Position numbers and translations under genes: made by a program. From the NCBI RefSeq assembly GCF_904849725.1, contig NC_058523.1:166018689-166082688 (forward strand): a stretch of 64,000 nt of DNA, in the 5' to 3' direction. The DNA comes from Hordeum vulgare subsp. vulgare. Taxonomy: Eukaryota > Streptophyta > Magnoliopsida > Poales > Poaceae. Position 1 is the stretch's first letter; each line of letters opens with the position of its first letter. Positions 48,371 through 60,057 of the stretch are shown one piece after another. The notes below the pieces were generated by a model. It was not told the DNA's origin, did no database searches, and was given only the letters and a program-made list of their open reading frames with translations.

Positions 48371-49415
48371 ATAAGGAGGTTCTTGAGAGGCTCTTCAAGC
48401 CGTAACCCCAAGGAGGATGAGAAGAACCACCCCAAGTACGTGGTTCCTCGGGTCACAGAAGTTTGAGCGTGCAAGTGGCCAAGTGATGAATTTTTGCGCG
48501 CTGCTGGGCTTTATGAAGACTTTTATTACTTGGTGGAGAACGCATGTATTACCGCGTTCGTTGAAGATAAGTGCCCACAGTACCTCCTTCTCACCAATAT
48601 TTTCGTTCAAAGCATCAACTTTTATCCGAGGAACAATCCTCCTATGGTTGAGTTCATGTTATACGATATCCCCCAGCACATGACACTACGGGATTTTTGC
48701 AATGTTTGCAAATTACCTTATGTTGGCGATATTCATGATCCTCGTCCACGGGACTTGGAGGCTTTCATAGATACTATTGTTGTTGGAGAGGACAGAGGAT
48801 TGTCTCGCCCTAGAATTGCTAGCATACATTTTCCTGTGCTTCGGTACTTCTCATTATTTGTGGGAAAATGTTTGATTGGCCGTGGGGAGGCTGGATCACT
48901 TAGCTCTCCAGACCTTGCGGTTTTGCGCGAAGGCCTTCACAACAATAAGACTTATGCTACCCGTTCCAAACCATTCCAAAGGTGTCGTCTATGGAGGTAT
49001 CTATGCTACCCGTCTTGCCAGACACTTTGAGATACCTGTTAGACTGGAGGAGGAAGAAGAAATGCTTCTTCCTGAGAAATATCTGGATTATGACAGCATG
49101 GTTCGCCATGATTTTCTGGATAGAGATGCTAGTAGACGGATGATTTATAACCTGGTATTTAGTCAGGGTACTCGTGAGACTATTACTTTGCCTGCTCCTT
49201 CTTTGTTCAATCTTCATGCAGGCAGGTACACTATTATGCCCTCGGACATCTACGCATATTGGGGCTTAGCCCAACCATAGGTGCCCGTGCCCGAGCCGCC
49301 AGTCGAGTACCAGACCCAAGTTTATCAGTGGGAGCCACAGGAGCTCACACAGCAGTGGCATCCACAGTCCGCTCCGGAGTATCCCGGAGCTGGTTATTTC
49401 CCTCCCTGGGAGTAG
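48371..49415 (+). pseudogene. Athila-type extra ORF (ORF1/envelope position), degraded
   Basis: The frame probably began at 48371, now ATA, followed by RRFLRGSSSR. Stops and shifts are TGA near 48464, a frameshift near 48960-49010 (the second frame carries VYGGIYATRLARHF), and TAG at 49278-49280 before a Pro/Gln-rich tail ending at 49415. The middle part (HFPVLRYFSLFVGKCLIGRG, then SSPDLAVL) resembles the ATHILA ORF1/plant-transposon protein family, from memory. No membrane span or signal peptide is visible, so an envelope role is not supported. Its position after the LTR-like block suggests its own spliced mRNA. Confidence 0.65.
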
Positions 49416-51357
49416 ACCAAGCTAGGCCAAAAGCCTAAGCTTGGGGGAGTACGTGTTTGCACCAACTTTACATTCATGCTTATGCTTTCACTTTATTAGT
49501 CGGTGTTTACACTTTGCCAGTGTATTATCCATGCTAGTTTATTATCGTTTTCTTGTTTTCTTGTTTTGTGTCCTCTTGAGAAAACCCAAAAAGATTTTCC
49601 TTTCCTCTTTTTCTTGTTGGGAGATTTCCCGTGTAAATAGTTTTCTTTTTCTTTGAGTCAAGGTAGAATACCATGATTATAATGTTTAGTGGCTCTCGCA
49701 TGCATACCTGTTCATTTGTTAAAGAGCCATATTACTTTGTCTTCTCCTTTGTGTTTGCCTGCAGATTCAGCTTAGTCCAATGCACGAGCAGTCTTATTAT
49801 TGTTCACATCGTTCGATCGTGCAAGTGAAAGGCAATAATGATGATATATGATGAAGTGACTAAGACTGGAAAAGCTGGTATGAACTCTATCTATTTTTTT
49901 GTAATTATGACTAGCTTGTCGTCCCAGATTCAGCTTTGTTGAGAGAGAACCATGTTTGCAATGACAACTTAGAGATCATAGTTTCCGATGCCATGCTTAA
50001 TTAGCTAGGAGCTTATAATGGTTTGTCTTGAATGCCAACATAGATTTTGAGATGACTATGAGGTAGTATGATAGGATGGTATTCTCCTTTGAATGATTCA
50101 AGTGGCTTGACTTGGCGCATGTTCATGCATGTAGTTGAAACAAAATTAACATAGCCTCTATGATGTTCGTGTTCATGGTGATTTATATCCTGCTCATGCT
50201 TGCACTCGATGTTAGTCAAACTCATTGCATCTTGATGACTGTTGTCGCTCTGTAGTTGGTCGCTTCCTAGTCTTTTGCTAGCCTTCACTCGTACTAAGCG
50301 TAATACTGCTTGTGCATCCACTTCCATAAACCCAAGAGTTTTTCCATGAGAGTCCACCATACCTACCTATTTGCGGTATCTACCTGCCGTTCCAAGTAAA
50401 TTTGCATGTGCCATTCTCTAAACCTTCAAGAAATAATCTGTTTTGCATGCCCGAACCGCTCATGTGGTGACAGGGGGCTATTGGTATCTTCCATGTTAGG
50501 CGTGTTATCCTCGACATGTGTTTATTCACTGTCATTCACGAGAAAGGGGCCAGTAATTGGAATGCCCAGTTCCACGCTTAAATCGAAAACATAACTGTAA
50601 AACAAGACTCCCCCCGGATTGATGTTAGTATGGACGGTACCCGAGGATTCGGCTAGCCGTGGAGTGTCATTGATTGGTGGTGGGGTATTTAAAACTTTAC
50701 TTTTTTGTTTGGGAACCGCCTATAGCATGAGTAGCATGGAAGATATTGAGAACTCTTGGTCATTGCATTGACAATGAAAGCATGCCACCCAAAATTATTA
50801 TCTCTGTTTTCAAAGCTTGAGCTCTGGCACCTCTGCAAATCAATGCTTCCCTCTGCGAAGGGCCTGTCTATTTATTTTCCTGTTGAGTCATCCTCTTCTT
50901 ATATAAGCACCAATTAGAGAGCACCTCTGTCATTTTTATGCTTTGCTTTTGATTGATATTGAGTATGACTATGACTGGATCTTCGTTGCTATGAATTACA
51001 ATGTTTAGTCAGCCCTTGATCTTTGAAAGTGCTCTACATTTGTGTTTTGCGGTCTCAGAAAGAGCTAGCGAGATACCACCTATTCATATTGCTTCATGCT
51101 TGTTTTGATTGAATTGTTGGTATCTGAAACTCATTATTATTTGCTCGCTAGCTGATTATGCCATTGATATTAGTTTATCGTGAGACCTTTGTGTCACTTG
51201 CTTATGTAGTTAACTTGTGATCTTGCTGAAATTCTGGTTATGAGTTAGAGATAGTTGCAACAACAAGATCAAATAGAGTTTGTCAAAGTTTTTCTTTCTC
51301 TGTCAGTTTGTCAACTGAATTGCTTGAGGACAAGCAAGGTTTTAAACTTGGGGGAGT
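49416..51357 (+). other. Athila 3' spacer and polypurine tract
   Basis: This 1.9 kb of T-rich non-coding sequence separates the extra ORF from the LTR. The true tract AAACTTGGGGGAGT is at 51344-51357. A near-identical AAGCTTGGGGGAGT lies at 49436-49449, 21 bp after the extra ORF, and may be an internal second tract. I see nothing else recognisable. Confidence 0.7.
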
Positions 51358-53097
51358 TCATACGTCTCCATCGTATCTACTTTTCCAAACTCTTTTGCCC
51401 TTGTTTTGGACTCTAATTTGCATGATTTGAATGCAACTAACCCGGACTGACGCGGTATTCAGCAGAATTGCCATGGTGTTGTTTTTGTGCAGAAAAGAAA
51501 GTTCTCGGAACGTCCTGAAAATTTACGGAGAATATTTCTGGAAAATATGAAAAATACTTGGTAAAGATCCACCGGAGGGGGTGAGCCAGTGGGCCACAAG
51601 CCCTGTAGTCGCGGCCTCCCCCCCTGGCCGCGGCTACCAGGCTTGTGGGGCCCACGTGGATCTGCCGCCCCCAATTCCAACGCTATTTATTCTCTTTCGT
51701 CCCGGAAAAAATCAGGAGAGAGGAGTTCATCGCGTTTCACGATCTGGAGGCGCCGCCACATCCCGTTCTTGCCCTTGAGGGCAGATCTGGAGTTCGTTTT
51801 GGGCTCCGGATCAAGGAGATCGTCACCATCGTCATCATCAACCTTCTTCCCTCTCCAATTCCATGAAGCTCTTCATTGTTCGTGAATAATCTATTCGTAG
51901 GCTCGCTGGGCGGTGATGAGTAGGATGAGATCTATCATGTAATCGAGTTAGTTTTGACGGGGATTGATCCCTAGTATCCACTATGTTCTGAGATTGATGT
52001 TGCTACTACTTTGCCATGCTTAATGCTTGTCACTAGGGCCCGAGTGCCATGAATTCAGATCTGAAATTATTATGTAGTCACCAATATATGTGTGTTTTAG
52101 ATCCGATCTTGCAAGTTGTAGTTACCTACTATGTGTTATGATCCGACAACCCGGGAGTGACAATAACCGGAACCACTCCCGATGATGACCATAGTTTGAG
52201 GAGTTCATGTGTTCACCAAGTGCTGGTTCTTTATTAAAAGGAGAACCTTAATATCCCGTAGTATCCATTTGGACCCCGCTGCCACGGGAGGGATGGACAA
52301 TAGATGTCATGCAAGTTCTTTTCCCTGAGCACGTATGACTACACACGGAATGCATGCCTATATCACATTGATGAACGGGAGCTAGCCACATATCTCTCCG
52401 TGTTATAACTGTTGCATGATTAATGTCATCCAACAAATCACCGATCCATTGCCTACGAGTTTGTCCCACTGCCATTGTTACTTGCTTTGCTCTGATGTTG
52501 TTACTACTATTGCTGCTACTGTTACTTGTTGCTACTGTTACTTGCTTTGCTCTGTTGTTGTTACTACTGTTGCTGCTACTGTTACTTGCTTTGCTCTGCT
52601 GCTGTTACTACTGTTGCTTCTACTGTTACTTGCTTTGTCCTGCTGCTGCTGCCACTACTGTTACTTGTTGTTGCTATTGCTTGCTACTGCTGCTACTTGC
52701 TACTGCTGTCATTACTGTTGTTCCTTGCCACTTCTGTTACTCGTTACACTACTGCTACCTGCTACGATACTTTTCTGGCGCCATTGATAATTCAGTTAGG
52801 AATAATCTGCCGTCAACAGATTCTTTCCTAGCACCGTTGCTATCATACTACCTTTGCTGCTTATATCCTGCTTGCAGATACTAATCTTTCAGGTGTGGTT
52901 GAGCCGACAACTCAACTGCTAATACTGGGGAATATCCTTTCACTCCCATCGTGTCGAACCAACAAATTTGGGTTGAATACTCTACCCTCGAAAACTACCG
53001 CGATCCCACACGCTGGTGGGCCATTGCAAGATAATTGCTAATTGTTGAGCAACTAGAAGTAGCTCTTTTCTGACGTCGTTGCCGGGGACTACTAGCA
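51358..53097 (+). repeat. 3' LTR of the Athila-type element
   Basis: This 1740-bp partner of 42962-44663 has its first dinucleotide mutated to TC. It carries the repeat region at about 52487-52660 and a mutated primer-site copy at 53071-53088. It ends TACTAGCA before ATGAG. Confidence 0.92.
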
Positions 53098-54207
53098 ATG
53101 AGCAGGAGCGTTTGGGTCTGATCAGACCGAGCTCGTCTCTTTGGGGCTGTGGAGTTCTGTTTGTCAAGAAGAAGGATAGCACGGACCGGTTGTGTGTCGA
53201 TTACCGTCCATTGAACAAGAAGCCAATCAAAAGCAAGTATCCACTTCCGAACATAAATGAGTTGTTTGAGCAATTGAAAGGGGCTAAGATCTTCTCCAAG
53301 CTCGATCTCAGAATGGGCTATCATCAAATTCGCATTCGCGAAGAGGATATTCCGAAGACTGCTTTCAGGACTAGTTTTGGCTCGTATGAGTATACGATCA
53401 TGTCTTTTGGTCTGGCAAATGCTCCTCTGACATTTTGTCGATTGATGAACTACATATTCTCTCCGTTCAAGAATGAGTTCGTCTTGCTGTATCTCGACGA
53501 TATTCTGGTCTTTTCTGAAACTGAGGAAGAACATGAAGAACATCTCAGATTGGTGCTTGATAAGCTGAGAGAGTACAAATTATATGCCAAGTTTTCCAAG
53601 TGTGAGTTCTGGTTGAAAGAAGTCGTCTATCTTGGGCACATCATCTCTGCCGAGGGCATCAAAGTTGATCCGTCGAAGGTGCATGCCATTGTTGAATGGG
53701 AGCCTCCGCAGAATGTGAAGAAGCTTCGAAGCTTTCTCGGGCTTGCAAGCTATTGTAGAAGGTTTGTTGAGAACTTCTCCAAGATTGCTAAGCCTCTCTC
53801 AAATCTTCTTCAGAAGGGTGTGAAGTATGCTTGGTCTCCAGAGTGTCAGTTGGCCTTCGACACACTCAAGTCTTGGTTCCTCCTGATGATCCCAAGCCTT
53901 ACCAAGTGTTCTGTGACACCTCTCTTCAAGGTCTTGGTGCAGTTATAATGCAAGAGAAGAAAGTGGTTGCTTATACCTCCAGGCAGTTGAAGCCAGCGGA
54001 GAAGAATTATCCGGTGCATGATCTTGAGCTAGCACCTGTGGTACATGCTCTGATGACTTGGAGACACCTCTTGTTGGAACGAAAGGTTGAAGTATTCACC
54101 GATCACAAGAGTCTCAAGTACATCTTCACCCAGCCTAACCTGAATCTCCGGAAAACTCGTTGGGTGGAAATGCTCCAAGATTTTAATCCGAGTGCTGAGT
54201 ACACGCC
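53098..54207 (+). pseudogene. pol: Chromovirus RT and start of RNase H
   Basis: The frame continues from 42961 after the duplicated ATGAG. RT motifs are present: [33 protein letters not shown], and the catalytic YLDD near 53489-53500. A frameshift with loss of some codons near 53878 separates RT from RNase H, which resumes as [14 protein letters not shown] and carries [10 protein letters not shown]. It is cut after YTP at 54207 by the minus-strand Sirevirus-like derivative and resumes at 60063. Confidence 0.88.
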
Positions 54208-54458
54208 TGAAAAGGACGTGGATGTCGCCTAGAGGGGGGTGAATAGGCGCTTTAAAATAATTAAGGTTTAGGCTTGAACAAATGCGGAATAAAACTAACG
54301 TTTAATATGTCAAGCACAAAACCTCAAACAACTAGGCTCACCTATGTGCACCAACAACTTATGCTAAGCAAGATAAACAACTAAGTGATAGCAAGATATA
54401 TGACAAGAGACAATATGTGCACCAACAACTTATGCTAAGCAAGATAAACAACTAAGTG
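54208..54458 (-). repeat. LTR 3' end (copy A), with internal 45-bp duplication
   Basis: It corresponds to the first ~230 bp of 57541 onward. 54343-54387 is repeated at 54414-54458. Copy A changes into gag sequence at AAGTG, which occurs in both partners. Confidence 0.85.
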
Positions 54459-54967
54459 TTAACGCCCAAAGATGAAGCATTGCAATAATATAGTGATGAA
54501 GGATCATCAACAATAAACCCACCTTCATTATTGCAAAGGTCACCACTACTCACCATATCATTACCTTGTGGCAATCCACATGTAGGTGAAGTAGATGAAG
54601 TTGAGAAGACCACACGACCGGAGGTGGAGGGAGAACAATCATCCCTACAAATCTTGGACACACCATATTTATCTTGAAGCTTTGTCCACAACTCATGAGC
54701 ATCCCGGAATGGCATGAGTTGAAATATAACTACATTGCTCAAAGCATCAAAAAGCACATTAGAAGCTTGAGCATTGAGATAAGAGTTTTTCTCATCCTCT
54801 AAAGATATATTTTGAGAATCCTTTGGAGGAGAAAAACCCATATCTACAATTCGCTCTAAATTTGGGTCCAAGACCCGAAAGTGATTAAGCATGCGAATTA
54901 CCCAAACATCAAAATTTGTGCCATCGAAACTAAGAGTGTCAGTGAATCCTAAACCCCTAGTTGACAT
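54459..54967 (-). pseudogene. gag: Gag N-terminal fragment (second copy)
   Basis: It starts with ATG at 54967 (MSTRGLGFTDTLSFDG) and covers about 170 codons. It differs from 56975-57485 at about five positions. It is cut at LTR sequence at its C-terminal side. Confidence 0.88.
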
Positions 54968-55008
54968 CCTTACTCTCTAGGTGGTTAAACCTAATAAAGA
55001 GAGACCTA

Positions 55009-55020
55009 GCTCTGATACCA
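55009..55020 (-). promoter_or_regulatory. Primer-binding site (second copy), initiator tRNA-Met
   Basis: TGGTATCAGAGC on the minus strand, two bases from LTR copy B. Confidence 0.85.
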
Positions 55021-55022
55021 AT

Positions 55023-55805
55023 TGAAAAGGACGTGGATGTCGCCTAGAGGGGGGGGTGAATAGGCGCTTTAAAATAATTAAGGTTTAGGCTTGAACAAAT
55101 GCGGAATAAAACTAACGTTTAATATGTCAAGCACAAAACCTCAAACAACTAGGCTCACCTATGTGCACCAACAACTTATGCTAAGCAAGATAAACAACTA
55201 AGTGATAGCAAGATATATGACAAGAGACAATATGGCTATCACAAAGTAAAGTGCATAAGTAAAGGGTTCGGGTAAGAGATAACCGGGGTACGTGGAGACG
55301 ATGATGTATCCCGAAGTTCACACCCTTGCAGATGCTAATCTCCGTTGGAGCGGTGTGGAGGCACAATGCTCCCCAAGATGCCACTAAGGCCACCGTAATC
55401 TCCTCACGCCCTCACACAATGCAAGATGCCGTGATTCCACTAAGGGACCCTTGAGGGCGGTCACCGAACCCGTACAAATGGCAAACCTTGGGGGCGGTCA
55501 CCGAACCCGTACACGTGGCAACCCTTGGGGCGGTTACCGGTACCCGTACAAATAGCTCGGGGCAATATCCACAACCTAATTGGAGACCCCGACGCTTGCC
55601 CGGAGCTTCACACCACAACAATTGAGCTCCGAGACACCACCAAGCTTCTAGGACGCCAAAGCATCCACGAAGAACAATATCTAGGGTACTAAGTACCAAA
55701 GGTAGTAAGCTTCTCAACTTCTCACTTCCACGTATCACCGTGGAGAACTCAAACCGATGCAACTAATGCAATGTCAAGAAACACGAAGTGGTCAAGTCCC
55801 TCACA
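55023..55805 (-). repeat. LTR 3' part (copy B)
   Basis: It is colinear with 57541 to about 58322 with around nine differences. It changes into gag sequence at about 55805. Confidence 0.88.
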
Positions 55806-57485
55806 AGATGTAGCAACATTATGAGTAGATGAATTACAAGGACTAGCACATGGCAATATAGCTTTTTGACTAGAAGTAGTGCTAATGTCCACATGAGGCT
55901 CACTCGATGTTACCTTGGTAGTAATAGCCTCATGAGCTAATTTTAGCACATTATGGGATGCTAGAAGATCATCATGAGAGTTTGTGAGCATCACATGACT
56001 TTCTTCCAATTTCCCATAATTGCTAGATAGAAACTCAAGTTGAGCCCTTAGCTCAACATTCTCCTTTAAAATGGATGCTTCACAAGAAGTAGAGTTAGTA
56101 GCACAAGCATCATCATTAGCAATAAGAGGAGAGGGCACCTTGGCAAGCTCTTTAGCATATGAAGCTTCAAGTTGAGCATGAGACTCGGTGAGTTCGATGA
56201 GCGAGCTCTTAATAGCCCTTGAGCCATTTTTTAGGTGCTCATAGTCCTGAAGGAGTTTAGCATGTGCAACTTCAAGCTTATCATTTTTAGTTCTAAAATC
56301 ATTAGCCACCTCAAGAGCTCTATCATAGGATCCCTTTAATCTAGATAATTCTAGAGCAAAGGTTTCCTCAAGAGATTCCTTGGTGGTTTGTTTATTATCA
56401 ATAGCTTGAGATAGCTCTGCGATCTCATTAGCGTAATCACGCTCATGACCTTCCATCGTCTCAATGGTGGCCTCATGCTCCTCAAGATGAGCTTCCAACT
56501 CCTCAATGTATTTCTTGCCCTCAGTGGCAATAGACATGATTTCCAAGAAGTTGGAACGAGCAAGTTTATTCTTATAAAGAGATTTGAAAATCATTTCACC
56601 CTTAATTTTTAAGGATGCAATATTATCACTCTCTTTATCATTATCCTCATCCCCGTTATCATCAACATCATCATCATGAGATATATTGGAATTCAAAGTA
56701 GGAGATACCTTTGAAGCCTTAGCCATAAGGCAAAAGTGAGTCATAATAGATGATGATGTAGGATCCCTTGAAGCATCATTCAAGGCCACATCTTGTTCCA
56801 TGGAGTGATGAATTTCCTCTACATTGTTAGCACAACAACTCGAGGAAATATATACATTTTTATCATGGCAACAAGATATAGGAGGCATATCATCATGAGA
56901 TTTAGACACACAGTTTTTACATGATATGCATGGACTAGCAACACAAGCATGTGACACATTTAGAGTGCTCGAAGTGTTAACGCCCAAAGAAGAAGCATTG
57001 CAATAATATAGTGATGAAGGATCATCAACAATAAACCCACTTTCATTATTGCAAATGTCACCACTACTCACCATATCATTACCTTGTGGCAATCCACATG
57101 TAGGTGAAGTAGATGAAGTTGAGAAGACCACACGACCGGAGGTGGAGGGAGAACAATCATCCCTACAAATCTTGGACACACCATATTTATCTTGAAGCTT
57201 TGTCCACAACTCATGAGCATCCCGGAATGGCATGAGTTGAAATATAACTACATTGCTCAAAGCATCAAAAAGCACATTAGAATCTTGAGCATTGAGATAA
57301 GAGTTTTTCTCATCCTCTAAAGATATATTTTGAGAATCCTTTGGAGGAGAAAAACCCATATCTACAATTCGCTCTAAATTTGGGTCCAAGACCCGAAAGT
57401 GATTAAGCATGCGAATTACCCAAACATCAAAATTTGTGCCATCGAAACTAAGAGTGTCAGTGAATCCTAAACCCCTAGTCGACAT
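55806..57485 (-). pseudogene. gag: Coiled-coil Gag of the Sirevirus-like derivative
   Basis: The frame from ATG at 57485 is open to 55749, but the last ~19 codons are LTR sequence, so the true C-terminus is lost. An N-terminal gag domain (FDGTNFDVWVIRM, residues about 13-110) is followed by a Ser/Cys-rich middle, an acidic DDDVDDNGDEDNDKE segment near residue 270, and a long charged probable coiled coil (about 300-450). The last region resembles the Sirevirus gag at 4156-6699: compare EEHEATIETMEGHERDYANE with ESHEETISELQGHSRDYADE. No zinc knuckle is seen; it may lie in the missing part. The protein could only act with proteins from another element. Confidence 0.85.
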
Positions 57486-57526
57486 CCTTACTCTCTAGGT
57501 GGTTAAACCTAATAAAGAGAGACCTA

Positions 57527-57538
57527 GCTCTGATACCA
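57527..57538 (-). promoter_or_regulatory. Primer-binding site, initiator tRNA-Met
   Basis: TGGTATCAGAGC on the minus strand, two bases from the full LTR at 57541. Confidence 0.88.
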
Positions 57539-57540
57539 AT

Positions 57541-60057
57541 TGAAAAGGACGTGGATGTCGCCTAGAGGGGGGGTGAATAGGCGCTTTAAAATAATTAAGG
57601 TTTAGGCTTGAACAAATGCGGAATAAAACTAACGTTTAATATGTCAAGCACAAAACCTCAAACAACTAGGCTCACCTATGTGCACCAAAAACTTATGCTA
57701 AGCAAGATAAACAACTAAGTGATAGCAAGATATATGACAAGAGACAATATGGCTATCACAAAGTAAAGTGCATAAGTAAAGGGTTCGGGTAAGAGATAAC
57801 CGGGGTACGTGGAGACGATGATGTATCCCGAAGTTCACACCCTTGCAGATGCTAATCTCCGTTGGAGCGGTGTGGAGGCACAATGCTCCCCAAGATGCCA
57901 CTAAGGCCACCGTAATCTCCTCACGCCCTCACACAATGCAAGATGCCGTGATTCCACTAAGGGACCCTTGAGGGCGGTCACCGAACCCGTACAAATGGCA
58001 AACCTTGGGGGCGGTCACCGAACCCGTACACATGGCAACCCTTGGGGCGGTTACCGGTACCCGTACAAATAGCTCGGGGCAATATCCACAACCTAATTGG
58101 AGACCCCGACGCTTGCCCGGAGCTTCACACCACAATGATTGAGCTCCGAGACACCACCAAGCTTCTAGGACGCCAAAGCATCCACGAAGAATAATATCTA
58201 TGGTACTAAGTACCAAAGGTAGTAAGCTTCTCAACTTCTCACTTCCACGTATCACCGTGGAGAACTCAAACCGATGCAACTAATGCAATGGCAAGAACAC
58301 ACGAAGTGGTCAAGTCCCTCACACTCAAATCCCTCCACAACAACAAAAGCTATGGAGAAATATGAGAGGAAGAACAAGGAGCTCACAAAGAACTCCAAGA
58401 TCTAGATCCAAGGGGTTCCCCTCACATAGAGGAGAAAGTGATTGGTGGAGATGTGGATCTAGATCTCCTCTCTCTTTTCCCTCAAGAACAAGAAAGAATC
58501 ATTGCAGGGATTGAGAGTTAGCAAGGTCTAAGAATGTCAACAATGGAGGTAGAACAAGAGCTCAACGGGTGGATTAGGCCAAGGGGGAAGAAGACCCCCT
58601 TTATATAGTGGGGGGAGGAATCAAACCGTTACCCCCACTCTCTGCCCGAGCTCCAGCGGTACTACCGCTGGCTGCAGCGGTACTACCGCTGGCACTCCAG
58701 CGGTACTACCGCTGACCAGGGGCGGTACTACCGCCAGCTAGCGGTACTACCGTTGGCACTCCAGCGGTACTACTGCTGGCCCCAGCGGTACTACCGCTGG
58801 GCCCCTCGTAGTGCAAAGGCACTACCACCGCCAAGAAAGTCTTCGCAAAAAGGTCCGTCCACGAACAACCGCTAGGCAGGCGGTACTAAGCTCCTGGAGC
58901 GGTACTACCGCCAGCTAGCGGTACTACCGCTAGGGCCAGCGGTACTACCGCCAACTCTAGCGGTACTACCGCTAGGTCCAGCGATACTACCGCTCGCCAC
59001 TGAAACAGCCATAACTTTCGCATACGACCTCCAAATCGAGCAAACCCAAGCTTGTTGGAAATCTTAAGACCATGCAGATATGAAAATGCCAATGATATAG
59101 AGATGTTAGTCCTCTATGAATGAAGAACCGGAAAAAACTCCAACATCGAAAACATCATAGTAGATGCATATGGACTCCGTTTTCGATGAACTAGAGCTTG
59201 TCACGAAGATGACCATAAGCTCTAAAACTCACAAAGAGAAACACCAAACAAGAACCAAGAAGTATGATGCAAGGATGCAAATGGTTTGAGCTCTCAACGA
59301 ACGATACGATCAAGCTACTCACTTGAGAGCCCCCCTTTATAGTACAACAATCTATCCTAAACAGAAAACCTATCAAGGGCAAACCTATACCTTGCACCTC
59401 GTCCTCTTGAGCTAGATGATGATGATCTTGGCTTCCTCAAGATGGACCACCTTTCTTGATTGTGTTGGCTTGATGAAGACTAGTTGATTGCTCCCCCATA
59501 CTCACTATGGGTGAGCCACTCTTCAGCATATCTTCATAAGTCCATTGCCACCACAACGGACGGCAAGCTTCAAGCATGATATCTTCGTGTTGATCCGCTT
59601 GAACTTTCACATCGCAATCTTGATGACGATCACAACTTGACGTCATACTTCATGGCTTGTATGAGATCTTCCCTTTGACGCAAGCCCATGGAAACACACC
59701 TAACCCCCACATAGAACTCTCACGAAGACCATGGGTTAGTGCACAAATACGTTATGGACAATGCTTACCATACCATGGGATCACTTGATCCCTCTCGGTA
59801 CATCTTGTACGCTTTGTGTGTTGATCATCTTGATTTGCTCTTTGTCTGAGATCTTGACCAACCATGTGTCTCTATGACCATTCTTTGGATAATACCTTGA
59901 ATACCATCTTGGTCATCATATAAACTCCTTGAACCCAACAGATGGACTTCAAGAAGTGCCTATGGACAAATCCTATAAATGTAACTTAAGGCAACCATTA
60001 GTTCATAGGAATTGTCATCAATTACCAAAACCACATATGGAGATATATCCTCTAACA
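57541..60057 (-). repeat. Full-length 5' LTR of the Sirevirus-like derivative
   Basis: This 2517-bp LTR begins on the minus strand TGTTAGAGGATATATC and ends TCCTTTTCA. It holds a palindrome array (58655-58994) upstream of a minus-strand TATA box (TATATAAA, 58600-58607). A frame starting at 59929 runs through its end into chromovirus pol; the codons before 60063 are LTR sequence. Confidence 0.9.
58655..58994 (-). repeat. Palindrome array in the Sirevirus-like LTR
   Basis: About twelve units of AGCGGTAGTACCGCT type (on the element strand) occur, with the same central G as in the Sirevirus LTR. There is a gap of half units at 58800-58890, like the gap at 3060-3135. Confidence 0.88.

Larger units (their letters stand above)
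42962..53097 (+). mobile_element. Athila-type Gypsy element (Sabrina/WHAM-like), complete, no RT or integrase
   Basis: It spans 10,136 bp with LTRs 42962-44663 and 51358-53097 and target duplication ATGAG (42957-42961 and 53098-53102). Internal order is tRNA-Asp-type primer site, gag plus protease with one stop, a block resembling LTR sequence, a predicted intron, an extra ORF in the envelope position, a 1.9 kb spacer and a polypurine tract. There is no RT, RNase H or integrase sequence, so it depended on a partner element. Whether this is a family trait or a deletion in this copy cannot be decided here. The 3' LTR starts TCATACG instead of TGATACG. Confidence 0.92.
54208..60057 (-). mobile_element. 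Rearranged non-autonomous Sirevirus-like element, minus strand
   Basis: Read right to left it is full LTR (60057-57541), primer site, gag (57485-55806), LTR 3' part (55805-55023), primer site, gag start (54967-54459), LTR 3' end (54458-54208). It is flanked by ACGCC (54203-54207) and ACGCT (60058-60062), a 5-bp duplication with one change. There is no protease, integrase, RT or RNase H. Repeated parts are about 99% identical by eye, so the rearrangement is recent relative to the other elements. The LTR shares stretches with the Sirevirus at 2634, including the palindromes and a GTGGACGGACC/GCGAAGACTTTC segment, so the two families are related. Confidence 0.87.
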
